The notes beneath the pieces are model-generated. The model did not search any database and was not told the DNA's origin. It saw nothing but the letters and a program-made list of their open reading frames with translations. A stretch of 31,550 nt of DNA. It comes from a virus. The DNA lies in the IMG/VR virus record IMGVR_UViG_3300050821_024069, positions 1 through 31,550 of that record, one strand, 5' to 3'. Position numbers and translations under genes: made by a program. Of the stretch, positions 9,020 through 18,100 are shown piece after piece (positions within the stretch are counted from its first letter, which is position 1; every line of letters starts with the position of its first letter).

Positions 9020-9958
9020 CTATCCACCGAAGTTAGTCTGCGATTGCAGCCATACGATTTCGTTACAGAAAGCAACGTTTGCACCTGCTTTGAACTTAAC
9101 CGTCATTCTCACTTCCTGGAAGTCCTGAGACCACCACATACGGAAGGAATCGAAATCGGTATCTTCGCTTTCAAGGTCAACACCCATAACGAAGTTGGAC
9201 AAGCGACCAGCATAAATATTGCCAGTACCATTTAATCCGTTCAACGCGATAATCTTAATATTCGTACCCGGCAAGACTATTTCAAAATCTGATGGATTTG
9301 CATTCTCATAGTGGAATAGGTTGGCGTTAGTCAATGCAACGGTGAATGTTTTGAAAACATCCAGGCCGCAAAGGATAACAGCGTCTTTCTTATCAACTAC
9401 CTGTGCGGGGATAGCCTGATATACTGCCATGAATGCAGCGATTGCATTGGAGGTAGTGATTCCAGTGTACCCGGATACAGCTACATAACCCGTACAACCC
9501 GATACCTGCTTAATGAATCCATCAAACTGAGCCAAGTTAGCGTTAGCACTGTTAACGTCACCCTGCCAAAGAGCCGTTTCAAGCTGTTGAGCAATGATGC
9601 CAGCTTGCAACTCAGTGAATACATCCCAAAACGGAATTTCTTCATTGTAAGAACCGGCGTTTAACTGCGTTTGTGCGTAGATGCTATTCAGTGTAGAAGG
9701 ACACCAGTTTTTATCAACCTTGATATATCCTACAGTGATAGTACGCTGAGAAAGCGTAGTCGTATCCAAAGGATTGAAACCGCAACCACCCGGCTGGAAG
9801 GTAGAGGTATCATCCATGATGTTGATCGTTGCTTGGCTCTTAATGCCTTTTTGCTTACGAACGATTTTCTGTGTCTTTGCGCTGAAAAGCGATTTGTGAA
9901 TCAGCGGATACTCTTGCTGTTCAACGTACGCAGGCAAAGTGGCGACATTATAACCCAT
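9020..9958 (-). CDS. Major capsid protein
   Basis: This 312-residue protein should build the icosahedral shell. It follows the protease and scaffold genes, as expected for a capsid gene. The sequence has an N-terminal arm rich in Lys and Gln (KTQKIVRKQKGIKSQ), a middle region with helices (FWDVFTELQAGIIAQQLETALWQG) and a C-terminal strand set (DFDSFRMWWSQDFQEVRMTVKFKAG, written here in part) that resembles the end of HK97-fold capsid proteins of Bacteroidota phages. It carries several cysteines (PGGCGFN, VSGCTG, ILCGLD, AFCNE). The assignment rests on neighbours, size and the C-terminal pattern. Confidence 0.75.
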   Translation of the reverse strand: MGYNVATLPAYVEQQEYPLIHKSLFSAKTQKIVRKQKGIKSQATINIMDDTSTFQPGGCGFNPLDTTTLSQRTITVGYIKVDKNWCPSTLNSIYAQTQLNAGSYNEEIPFWDVFTELQAGIIAQQLETALWQGDVNSANANLAQFDGFIKQVSGCTGYVAVSGYTGITTSNAIAAFMAVYQAIPAQVVDKKDAVILCGLDVFKTFTVALTNANLFHYENANPSDFEIVLPGTNIKIIALNGLNGTGNIYAGRLSNFVMGVDLESEDTDFDSFRMWWSQDFQEVRMTVKFKAGANVAFCNEIVWLQSQTNFGG

Positions 9959-9989
9959 ATGTGAGAATTTTAAATTTTAATGTGTGTGA

Positions 9990-11168
9990 TTACTTTTTCT
10001 TTGCAGCTTCTTCTGCCTCTTTAGCGGCTTGCATTACCTTGAAGAATTTGCTTGTATTTGCCGAAGTCTGAGGCTTTCTAAAAGGAGTAACTTCATTTTC
10101 AACTGGCTCACCGGCTGGCTCATTTGCAATTGCCTCAACGGTTTCAATTACGGCAGAAAGTGAAGTCTTGAATTGTGAAGAAGTCGTTTGCTGAGTGGTC
10201 AATAAATCCTTGAGATTGCAAACGATATTCTGTAAGTCCCAAATCTGCTGATAGAGAGGCTGAAGTTTTGCGTCGATGTAATCCGAAATGTTCACTACTG
10301 CGGATACAGCAGGATCGGTAACATCGTAATCGTCAAACTCGTCATCAGGAAGATCAGCCCCGGCCCCTGGAGGGGAAACGATGCTGTTATCAGCGCGGAT
10401 TTTCTTTGCGCTCTTGACTACTTCGGCCTTATAGAAATTAGAAGATGCTTTTGCAGCCTTAACTTTTTCGGTTTTCTTCTTCTTGTCCTCGCTCAATTCC
10501 TCATCGTCCTTTTCGGTCTTTTTGGCAATTGAAGGCGGTCCGGCCTTATCAATCTTTTCTTTATATGCTGCAACAATAGCATCCTTAACTTTTGTCAAGT
10601 CTTCGGGAGAATATTGATCAGCATTTTTCTCTTTGTTGATGTAGTTCCATGCGGCTTTGATATGTTCCGCCGTATCAATCGGGTAACGCTGGCGTTTGTC
10701 TTTCTGATAACCTTTGTCGGCATAGTCAACATTACCATAAGGCTTTTTAGCCTCTGCACTCATCTCGTCCTCAAACTCGTCATCGAAATCATCGAAAGTG
10801 CTTCCTTCCGGCTCGTCAACTCCCTCATCTCCGTTATCGTTTTCGCTATCGCCGGTTTCCTTGTCTTTCGCTTGAGCCTGCTTTTTGGGCTTTTTGTCCG
10901 TGTCCTCGTCAGTTGTAGCGGCTTTCAAATCAGCGGCAGTAACGAGACCGTCAGTTATAGTAAATTTGTCCCCGCCCTTCGTTGCATATTCTCCATCAGC
11001 CAGTACAGACCAATCATCGTTTGAATCCATCAGATACACGGTTGTACCTTTTTTGATTTGGTCCCCATCATATTTAATCAGTGAACCGTTTGTTAACTGC
11101 TCCTGACTTAACTTAACTGAGGATAAAATGGCCTTTGCTTTTTTCAAAGCATCAAGTATTTTGGACAT
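9990..11168 (-). CDS. Scaffold-like head protein with a DUF6582-like domain
   Basis: This 392-residue, highly charged protein probably scaffolds capsid assembly. Residues 29-75 hold a small beta domain (LADGEYATKGGDKFTITDG), followed by an acidic, disordered stretch (~85-140). A DUF6582-like module is at about 143-212 (YGNVDYADKGYQ, RYPIDTAEHIKAAWNYI, KIDKAGPP). Then come Lys/Glu-rich sequence and a predicted coiled coil at about 295-345 (ISDYIDAKLQPLYQQIWDL), ending in a Lys/Ala-rich tail. It sits between protease and capsid genes, the classical scaffold position. Whether it is cleaved by the upstream protease is not visible. Confidence 0.7.
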   Translation of the reverse strand: MSKILDALKKAKAILSSVKLSQEQLTNGSLIKYDGDQIKKGTTVYLMDSNDDWSVLADGEYATKGGDKFTITDGLVTAADLKAATTDEDTDKKPKKQAQAKDKETGDSENDNGDEGVDEPEGSTFDDFDDEFEDEMSAEAKKPYGNVDYADKGYQKDKRQRYPIDTAEHIKAAWNYINKEKNADQYSPEDLTKVKDAIVAAYKEKIDKAGPPSIAKKTEKDDEELSEDKKKKTEKVKAAKASSNFYKAEVVKSAKKIRADNSIVSPPGAGADLPDDEFDDYDVTDPAVSAVVNISDYIDAKLQPLYQQIWDLQNIVCNLKDLLTTQQTTSSQFKTSLSAVIETVEAIANEPAGEPVENEVTPFRKPQTSANTSKFFKVMQAAKEAEEAAKKK

Positions 11169-11255
11169 ATTGTAATAATTGGGAAAGCAGGCCGAAAACT
11201 GGCCTACATATAGGTATGTGTAAGAAACTCAAATTTGTTCAAAGCCAGCACACAA

Positions 11256-11888
11256 CTAAAACGGATCTAAAATGCTTTTCAGTTCATCGAAAAGTTGCAG
11301 ATCAGATTTTGCATCATTGCGTGACATAGAGATTTTTGCGTAGTCAAATAATCCCTCGATGCTGAACCCCTGAAAATCTCCTTCTTCAATTGCTTTCCAT
11401 ATTTCAGGATTATCAACAGTGAAAGAGCCATACCAAGAACCCTCAGCAATATCTTCATATCCTACAGGGGGACGATTGCCCCGAGTAGAATCGATAATCA
11501 TTGATTCGAACATATACACGCCAGGGATCAACGTGCCAGAATGCTCAAGGTTTACATTTGTGGTGCGCTGCATCTTGAAATATTTCTTTACTACCTTTTC
11601 GATAGTTGCGGCATCAGCTACCACATACCATTCATCAATGATCTTGCCACTCGAATCCTTTTCATTTCTATAGATCGGCAGATCGGCAATCATTATAGGA
11701 CCGGACACAATTTGTCGCGCCTTATCCTGAATGGTAAATTTGAACGGTTTACTGTTCGCTGAGAACTTTTCAAAGTTTCTAAGGATAGCGGGGTCTTTTA
11801 CAAGACTGACAACGCTGACCCCTGTGAGGTCGTCCGTGTCATCACTAATCACCAATTTAAAAACGGGTTTCTTAACTTTCTTTTCCAT
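11256..11888 (-). CDS. XkdF-like prohead serine protease
   Basis: This 210-residue protein matches the XkdF/prohead-protease pattern: SGPIMIADLPIYR (62-74), a YVVADAATIEKVVKKYF helix, NVNLEHSG with candidate catalytic His116, FESMIIDSTRG, WYGSFTVDNPEIWKAIEEG, and GFSIEGLF with candidate catalytic Ser176. Such proteases mature the capsid by cutting scaffold and capsid precursors. It stands directly before the scaffold and capsid genes and 9 bases after the tape measure. The 87-base gap that follows holds a short AGGCC/GGCCT hairpin without a good T-run. Confidence 0.87.
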   Translation of the reverse strand: MEKKVKKPVFKLVISDDTDDLTGVSVVSLVKDPAILRNFEKFSANSKPFKFTIQDKARQIVSGPIMIADLPIYRNEKDSSGKIIDEWYVVADAATIEKVVKKYFKMQRTTNVNLEHSGTLIPGVYMFESMIIDSTRGNRPPVGYEDIAEGSWYGSFTVDNPEIWKAIEEGDFQGFSIEGLFDYAKISMSRNDAKSDLQLFDELKSILDPF

Positions 11889-11897
11889 AAAATTATT

Positions 11898-14189
11898 TTA
11901 GATCGATGCGGCGTTTCTATATCCTGCCGCTCTTTGTTGTGATCCGGTTACTTGAGATTCTACTACGAAAGCCTGCACGGGTTCAGTACCCCCGGAGCGG
12001 CTGTTATTCATTTGACTGATGCTTTGCGGCGCGATCTGGATAGCGCGACCATTTCCACCGCCAAGAGAAGGAGCCGAACCCCCACCACCAGGGGAGCCGT
12101 TGGAATATGAAGATGATCCGGCCCCCGATCCCGACGATCCACCCTGACCGGGTACTTTGGTTGCTGCGATCTTCTTCACATTGTCATACCCGGCCAGAAG
12201 TGCAGCAGCAGCAGCCGCAGCACCAAGAGCGGGACCAACAACGGGGATTCCTGCCATAGAGTTGTAGGCTTTAACCGCGCTGGATATTGCGTCAATGGTT
12301 GCTCCTGCAATGGCAAATTCTTTCCCGGCCTGAGTACTCTTCCCGAGCGCGGCCCCGATCTTGTTGAGTGAACCCCCAACCTGATCTGCATAGCCAGCGT
12401 AGGCAGATAATTCCTCCAGGGTGATTTGTGTTCTTGCCTTGCTTAGAGCCTCGACCTTTTGAGTATATTGTTCGGAAGATATTACTCCCTCATCATAGAA
12501 GGTATCCAACATATCCCTAGCCGTGTCAAGATCATGCTTCTTTTTTTGCAGTTGGACAATTCGGTTCCGATCATCCCTTGCAGTCAATTCGCTTATTCGT
12601 TTCAGTTCCTTCGCGTCTGCGGTCGCTTCTTGAGCAAATTGCTTATCGTCGAAATCCTTATTGATTGCGGCAAGTTCTTGCTTATGCTGCTTCTCCAAAG
12701 CCTCTAATTCCTTTTCATGACCAGCAAGCGCAGCCTTCTCTTTTTCATAAAATGCGTTCGCTTCATTGAGAGCCTTTTGACGTGCAGATACCTCGATATT
12801 CTGATCCTTGTTATAGTGTGCAGATATCTGATTCTCGATCTCCTGTAGATGTTGTTCAGCTTTAAGCTGCTGATCCTTTATCTCCTGTTGTCTCTTGGCG
12901 TGGTCAGCTTGCGCCTTCTCAAACCTTTTTTCAGCAAACTCATTATGGATCGCGTCAATATTCGCTTCATGTTGACGTGTCAATTCCTCAGTAGCATGAC
13001 CAGCCTTTTCGAGATCGGACTTTATCTTTTCATATTTGATCTGCTCAGTTTCTACAGCCTTCTGTTCCGCATCTTCCTCGATCTTCTGGCTTTCCTCGAC
13101 ATATCTTTTCTGTTCGGCTAATGATTCATCATTCTTTTGCTTCTTACTATCCTTGCCCTTGCCAAGTGTATCGATGCCGGATGCTTTGTCAATCGATGCG
13201 GCTGCATCCTCAGCAGCTTTACCGATCTTGGAATATTCGTCTACCAGGGTTTGCGCATCTTCGCGGTTCTTACCCAACATAGCGTTAGATAGATTCTGAG
13301 CCTTCTGAGCGCCTTGAAAGACACGGGTAAAGAACAAGTCGGTTTTCTGCCAGCCGTTCAATCCTTGTTCGGTTGCGCTTTTTATCTTGTCGGTTAACGC
13401 TTCCTGTTCCAGCTTATACGCAGCCGTTGCAATTGCTCTTTGCTCCATTGCTTGCACGTAATCCGGTGACCGATCAATAAACAATTGTTCGGCTTGGTTA
13501 TAGGTCTTAGCCTTACCAATCGAATCGCCGAATTGCTTATTATATTCATTCAGTACATCAGTGCGGGAAACCAAACCAGCCTGAGCCTCAGAAAATAGAT
13601 CGTTCATCTTTTGAACGTTCACAATGGTTTCAGCTTGTGCGGGAGCTGATTCGGCCAACGTCTTTCCGTACTGCTTGGTAATATCGTTAAGGTCTTTGTA
13701 ATAGGTGTAAGACTTGTACACCTCATATCCCAACGCACCAACGGCAACGGCTGCTATTGTTACGGCTGGCCCGAGTAGAGCAAAGTTAGATGAGATGGAA
13801 CGCAAGCTAAACCCTTGTCCGGTGAGAATCCGTCCGAAGTCCTGGAATGCGATTCTTTGTTTGGACATTGTACCAAGCAATGCAGTCCCTTGAACATTTG
13901 CCTCACGGGTAACGGCAGTGTTTTCGGCTAATGCTCTTGTATTTTGTTCCGTAGCTGATCCAACACTTTTTTTAGCGTTGGCAAGTTCTTTATTAATTGC
14001 TGTGGATTTCTCGGCGATCTGATTGTATTTTTCAGTTTCGGCCATTAGCTCCTCATTAGTGAAAGCAAACCTTTCACCTGCATCCTGTGCGGATTTACCG
14101 GCCTTCTGATACTCCGTTCCTAAGTTCTCCAGGGATTCGACGGCATCTTTTGTATCTACTTTGACTGACTGTATTATTTCGTCGGGCAT
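11898..14189 (-). CDS. Tail tape measure protein
   Basis: This 763-residue protein sets tail length and is probably ejected with the DNA. The N-terminal half has heptad-like helices and a hydrophobic segment at about 136-156 (FALLGPAVTIAAVAVGALGY). A long, charged coiled coil runs from about 340 to 600 (Glu/Lys/Gln-rich). A second hydrophobic, Ala-rich segment is at about 643-668, followed by a Gly/Ser-rich tail. This is the classical tape-measure layout. At the usual ~0.15 nm per residue the tail would be roughly 115 nm. It is separated from its tail-chaperone gene by five other genes, which is more than usual. Confidence 0.87.
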   Translation of the reverse strand: MPDEIIQSVKVDTKDAVESLENLGTEYQKAGKSAQDAGERFAFTNEELMAETEKYNQIAEKSTAINKELANAKKSVGSATEQNTRALAENTAVTREANVQGTALLGTMSKQRIAFQDFGRILTGQGFSLRSISSNFALLGPAVTIAAVAVGALGYEVYKSYTYYKDLNDITKQYGKTLAESAPAQAETIVNVQKMNDLFSEAQAGLVSRTDVLNEYNKQFGDSIGKAKTYNQAEQLFIDRSPDYVQAMEQRAIATAAYKLEQEALTDKIKSATEQGLNGWQKTDLFFTRVFQGAQKAQNLSNAMLGKNREDAQTLVDEYSKIGKAAEDAAASIDKASGIDTLGKGKDSKKQKNDESLAEQKRYVEESQKIEEDAEQKAVETEQIKYEKIKSDLEKAGHATEELTRQHEANIDAIHNEFAEKRFEKAQADHAKRQQEIKDQQLKAEQHLQEIENQISAHYNKDQNIEVSARQKALNEANAFYEKEKAALAGHEKELEALEKQHKQELAAINKDFDDKQFAQEATADAKELKRISELTARDDRNRIVQLQKKKHDLDTARDMLDTFYDEGVISSEQYTQKVEALSKARTQITLEELSAYAGYADQVGGSLNKIGAALGKSTQAGKEFAIAGATIDAISSAVKAYNSMAGIPVVGPALGAAAAAAALLAGYDNVKKIAATKVPGQGGSSGSGAGSSSYSNGSPGGGGSAPSLGGGNGRAIQIAPQSISQMNNSRSGGTEPVQAFVVESQVTGSQQRAAGYRNAASI

Positions 14190-14193
14190 AAGA

Positions 14194-15165
14194 TTAATTT
14201 AAAAAGGCTTTTTCAATTTGTTGGACGTACCAGGACGTGCAAAAAAGCTGGTTGAAATAATCGGCCTTCACTGTTCCGGGTACTTTCAATCTGTAGTGAG
14301 TTTTCATAAACCCGTTTTTGAAGAAAGGGGTCATCCCCGCGTCATGATACAGTGATCTCGATTTTAAAATGTCAATTGGATCAGTTGACCAAGCAAAGGA
14401 AAGATCGGGAGTGATGCGGGTTTCAATTCCTTTTCTCCAGAGAGACCATAAAACTGCCCACATATCAGAACAATAGCTTTGAAAGCCTTCGTTCTCATTG
14501 ATGAAAAATTCATTGTTGACTGTCTGCAAATACCGTTTCAGGGTTATACATCCTGCCAACACATCTTTCCAAAAATCCGCGTCAATACCTTTTAACAGAT
14601 ATTGCGCCCCTCCCGCTCTTTCTTCATTTGCTTGGATTATATTTCTATTTAAAGAGAATATTTTCGCGCATTCATTGAGTACATCAATTTTCCTGTAGTC
14701 GTGCATCTTGTTTAAAATCACCTGACCGCTCTTCGAATCAAAATACTTTGCTCCTATATAGGATACCGTATCCGACAAATAAACGATATCGTCTTGCAGC
14801 AGCTTTTCGAAATCGATCTCCTTCACAAAGAGAACGTCCGAATCGATGTAGAAAACAGGTTGCCCGGATAGCTCAGGAAAGAGACTATAATGTTTCATCA
14901 GCACATATGGCCTTACCAGGGATTCATATCGCAGTTTGTTGATAGTCGTTTCGTAAAGATTATCCTCGTCCCTATACCAATGGAAAGTGACCAGCGGAAA
15001 ATCTTCTTTCAGCCTCAGCCAAATCGGGTCGATCTGCTCATCTTCTTTTGCCAGGACCAGGACATGAAGAAGCCGGTCATAACCATATTGCTGCATGTTC
15101 ACGATCTGTACCCTTGTTTGCCATGCGTACTGAATTACGTTCGGTTGTGCTGTGAGTATTAACAT
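14194..15165 (-). CDS. Glycosyltransferase (GT-A fold, DxD motif)
   Basis: I chose the ATG at 15163-15165 (MLILTAQ, 323 residues). It overlaps the stop of the tail gene by 7 bases, implying translational coupling. A longer form from 15258 would add 31 residues inside that gene and is less likely. The protein shows a nucleotide-sugar-binding DxD (VFYIDSDVLF, Asp108/Asp110) after RPYVLMKHY, then GGAQYLLKG (185-193), CSDMWAVLW (232-240) and YHDAG near the end. These are reminiscent of GT8-like and plant peptidyl arabinosyl/galactosyltransferases, a weak resemblance. No signal peptide or membrane segment is seen, so it should act in the cytoplasm. Its position between two tail genes suggests that it modifies a virion protein. 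Confidence 0.7.
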   Translation of the reverse strand: MLILTAQPNVIQYAWQTRVQIVNMQQYGYDRLLHVLVLAKEDEQIDPIWLRLKEDFPLVTFHWYRDEDNLYETTINKLRYESLVRPYVLMKHYSLFPELSGQPVFYIDSDVLFVKEIDFEKLLQDDIVYLSDTVSYIGAKYFDSKSGQVILNKMHDYRKIDVLNECAKIFSLNRNIIQANEERAGGAQYLLKGIDADFWKDVLAGCITLKRYLQTVNNEFFINENEGFQSYCSDMWAVLWSLWRKGIETRITPDLSFAWSTDPIDILKSRSLYHDAGMTPFFKNGFMKTHYRLKVPGTVKADYFNQLFCTSWYVQQIEKAFLN

Positions 15166-18100
15166 GATCCTGTGCCTAATTGAATTGTTATTTTGTCTGT
15201 TGATAAATAGCTGGTCGATGATAATGTAAAACTTCCCGTTGCTGTCACATTGATACAATCGACAAGAACACCATTTTTGATTAGCGATATAGAAAAGGTT
15301 TCAGGACCACCGGGGATTGATCCCGTAACCGTCACCGCAATTGAGCCGGTGAAAGCTGAATGATATCCTGAATATGTCCCGCTGCCAGTGATACCAGGGA
15401 AGGAAGGGGTTAGGCCGCTGATCCCTGTTACTGAGGTAATGTTGGCTGTGTTGATACCGTTCTGAATTACCACCGTTGGCGAAGGCGTGGTTGTCGTAGT
15501 CGTTGATGTGGTCGATGTTGTCGATGTGGTTGTTGTAGTGGTCGAAGTTGTGGTTGTCGTCGATGATGTTGTTGTGCTGCTTGTGCTGGTACTTGTTCCA
15601 CTGCACTGCCCAGTAGTAAAGATGATACTGATCGTATCCGTTCCGTTAAACGTCTCAGATGAGAAGTTATAGGAGCCGGTTGCGTTCACATCGATACAAC
15701 TTACTGATGTGCCATTCTTAAAGAGAACAGCATACAGCGTGTTGATCGGCAGCGTTGGGCCTGTTATGTCAATGCTGATAACTCCAGTGAACGATGAGTA
15801 AGTTCCATAATATGTTCCATCACCTACCAGGGGCAGACCTTGCGATCCGACTTGTGTAAGCCCGTTGATCCCTGAAACATTGAAGGTATTACCATTCACA
15901 AAGTTTTGAATCGTTACGGTTGGAGCCGGGTAAACAGTTACCGCGGTCGTTGTCGTTCCAGATATGCCGTAATTGTCAACGGCTGTGAATCTATAAACGT
16001 AAGTTCCCGCTGTGGTGATTCCCGTTACATACGTATTCAGTGCGTAAGGGCTTTCGATAACAGATGTTGAACCGCTGATCTGCGTCCACTGAGTAAAGAC
16101 AACATCCGCGCACGAATTGCCCGAAGCTGTACCAAGCAATTCAACCGTTGAACTTGGCAAGGTGATCGGTCCGTTATTTGTTGCCGTTACGGTCGGGGCG
16201 GCTGAGTGTGCGGTTATAGTAACTGAAATCTGCTGATTGGTGCTGAGACCGTAGTTAGTCGTAACATATAAATTAAATTCGTAAGTACCGACTTCAAGAT
16301 TTGTAACTTCTGTGCTATATGCGTTCGGCGTTGCCAGGGTTGCCGTGTTGGGACCGCTTATTTGTGTCCACTTGTAATAATCAATATCCACCCCGTCCGG
16401 ATCAACCACTGAAACCGAAGTCAATTCGAAATTGTCGCAAGCAACGTCCAGCGATCCGATTGCATAGAGGTTGAGAGTGGCCGGGTCGGTGGTGAATTGG
16501 AATAATGGCAGCCGAATTAGTTCGGCCTGAGTGGTAACGCTATCATCTGAAGCATAATCTTTGATAGAGTTAACCCGGTAATTCGTCCCGTCCACTGCTA
16601 TGATATTCGACAAGTCAAGATTTGAAATGTCGATTGAGTTCAATTTTAATTTGCAGTCTACGAACTTCGCCGATTCGTCAGTGATCTCGTTGACTGTATT
16701 GAGCCAATAACGGCTGAATAAATTTCTCGTCGGATAATCAACCGGCAGCGTGAAAAATAACTCGTCGGGTTCTGCAAAGAGCAAATCCCTGGTCGGGTTG
16801 GTCGGATCATCAAGATGCGAACAGAATGGATATTGTGTCCATGTTTCAGCGCCGCTGTTCGTTGTCACGAATGGACTACCCGGCTCAAAATAATAGTATG
16901 TCCCTACAGTTAAGGCAAGTGCTGGCTGAGGGGTATACTGGATAGTGAACGGATTACATTTATTGTTGCCCCCGCTGATCTTCGAGAAAAGCAAAATGCG
17001 TGGCTTGCTCTTATGGGGCTTAAAGGTGATGCCATTATCCGGGGTCTCCGCCATAACTGGCACGATGACGTTAGAATCAGTAATGTAATTGAACCCGTCA
17101 TTTGTGGCGTAGTACGTCCCGTTAACCTGGTTCTCCGTTAGTGGTGAAATAACCGGACGCACGAGTGTACGATCCACCTGGAAACAGTAGTCATTATAAA
17201 CCCCAATAATGGTATATATATTTCCCCAATAGGAAATCTTTGTACCAACCTTCGCGCGAACGAATTTTGTTCCCGAGAAGTTATTTACAATAGGAGGCGT
17301 TCCCCCAACTTCTCCAGACCTGTTTCCATTCACGGCGTAGTATCCAGCAGCTTGAATATATGTGTTGCTCGAATTTTCAACCGGGTCAGTGAAAGGGGTA
17401 TTCATGATCTCAATCGGCCCTTCCGATGGAAACATATCATTTGCGGATTGTACGGGGATCGTCGGCGCAAAGATCAGGTCTTTCATGACGTTCTTTATAC
17501 CAGGGGCAAACTCGTAACCTGTATTCAAACGGAGTTCGCCGTATGAGAAGCCGTTGTATAAACTCTCGTAATATTTGTTATAAAAGTCATCATCTTTTGC
17601 ATAGGTGAATTGCAATTGCGCCGCGTCCAGCTCGGGGATCGGCTTGACGATGAAAGGAGCAAGGTTATCCACTTTCTTCGTCCAATCCAATGTGTCCTGG
17701 TTTGCGAAATATTCGTCGCGGGTGTAGATATTGAAATGCTTAGGGATAACCGGGTCTTGTTCTAAATACAAATTAAAAAGACGAATTATAGAACTTAGGT
17801 AATCCGTTTGCTTGATATTCTTGGGAACAAAGTCTTTGAACCGAAGATATTGCCCGTCCAATATCGTAGACCGTTGCATCTCGATAACAGGAAGATCAGA
17901 CGGCGTATCCCTCAGCAAATTGCAATAGATGAATCCGTCAGAATACCCACCACCGCCATAATAAGGGAAAAGATCGCTTGGCTCCGCTTCGTTGATTACC
18001 GCAACGCAAGAAATTTGAACGTCGAAATATTGATCGTCGGCAGTCAGGAAGATCGGTATATCCGCAAAGTTCACATTGAATGTATCGGATGTAACGGTTA

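Noticed and set aside
11169-11255. AGGCC/GGCCT hairpin between protease and scaffold genes
   Set aside because: Short stem without a proper T-run on the minus strand, so not called a terminator.
15166-15258. Longer glycosyltransferase start
   Set aside because: It adds 31 residues inside the tail gene. The ATG at 15165 gives a clean coupled junction with a typical strand-forming start.
15487-15672. Val-rich plus-strand frame opposite the Thr/Ser linker
   Set aside because: It is the antisense of Thr codons, which necessarily reads Val/Asp/Glu. Not a gene.
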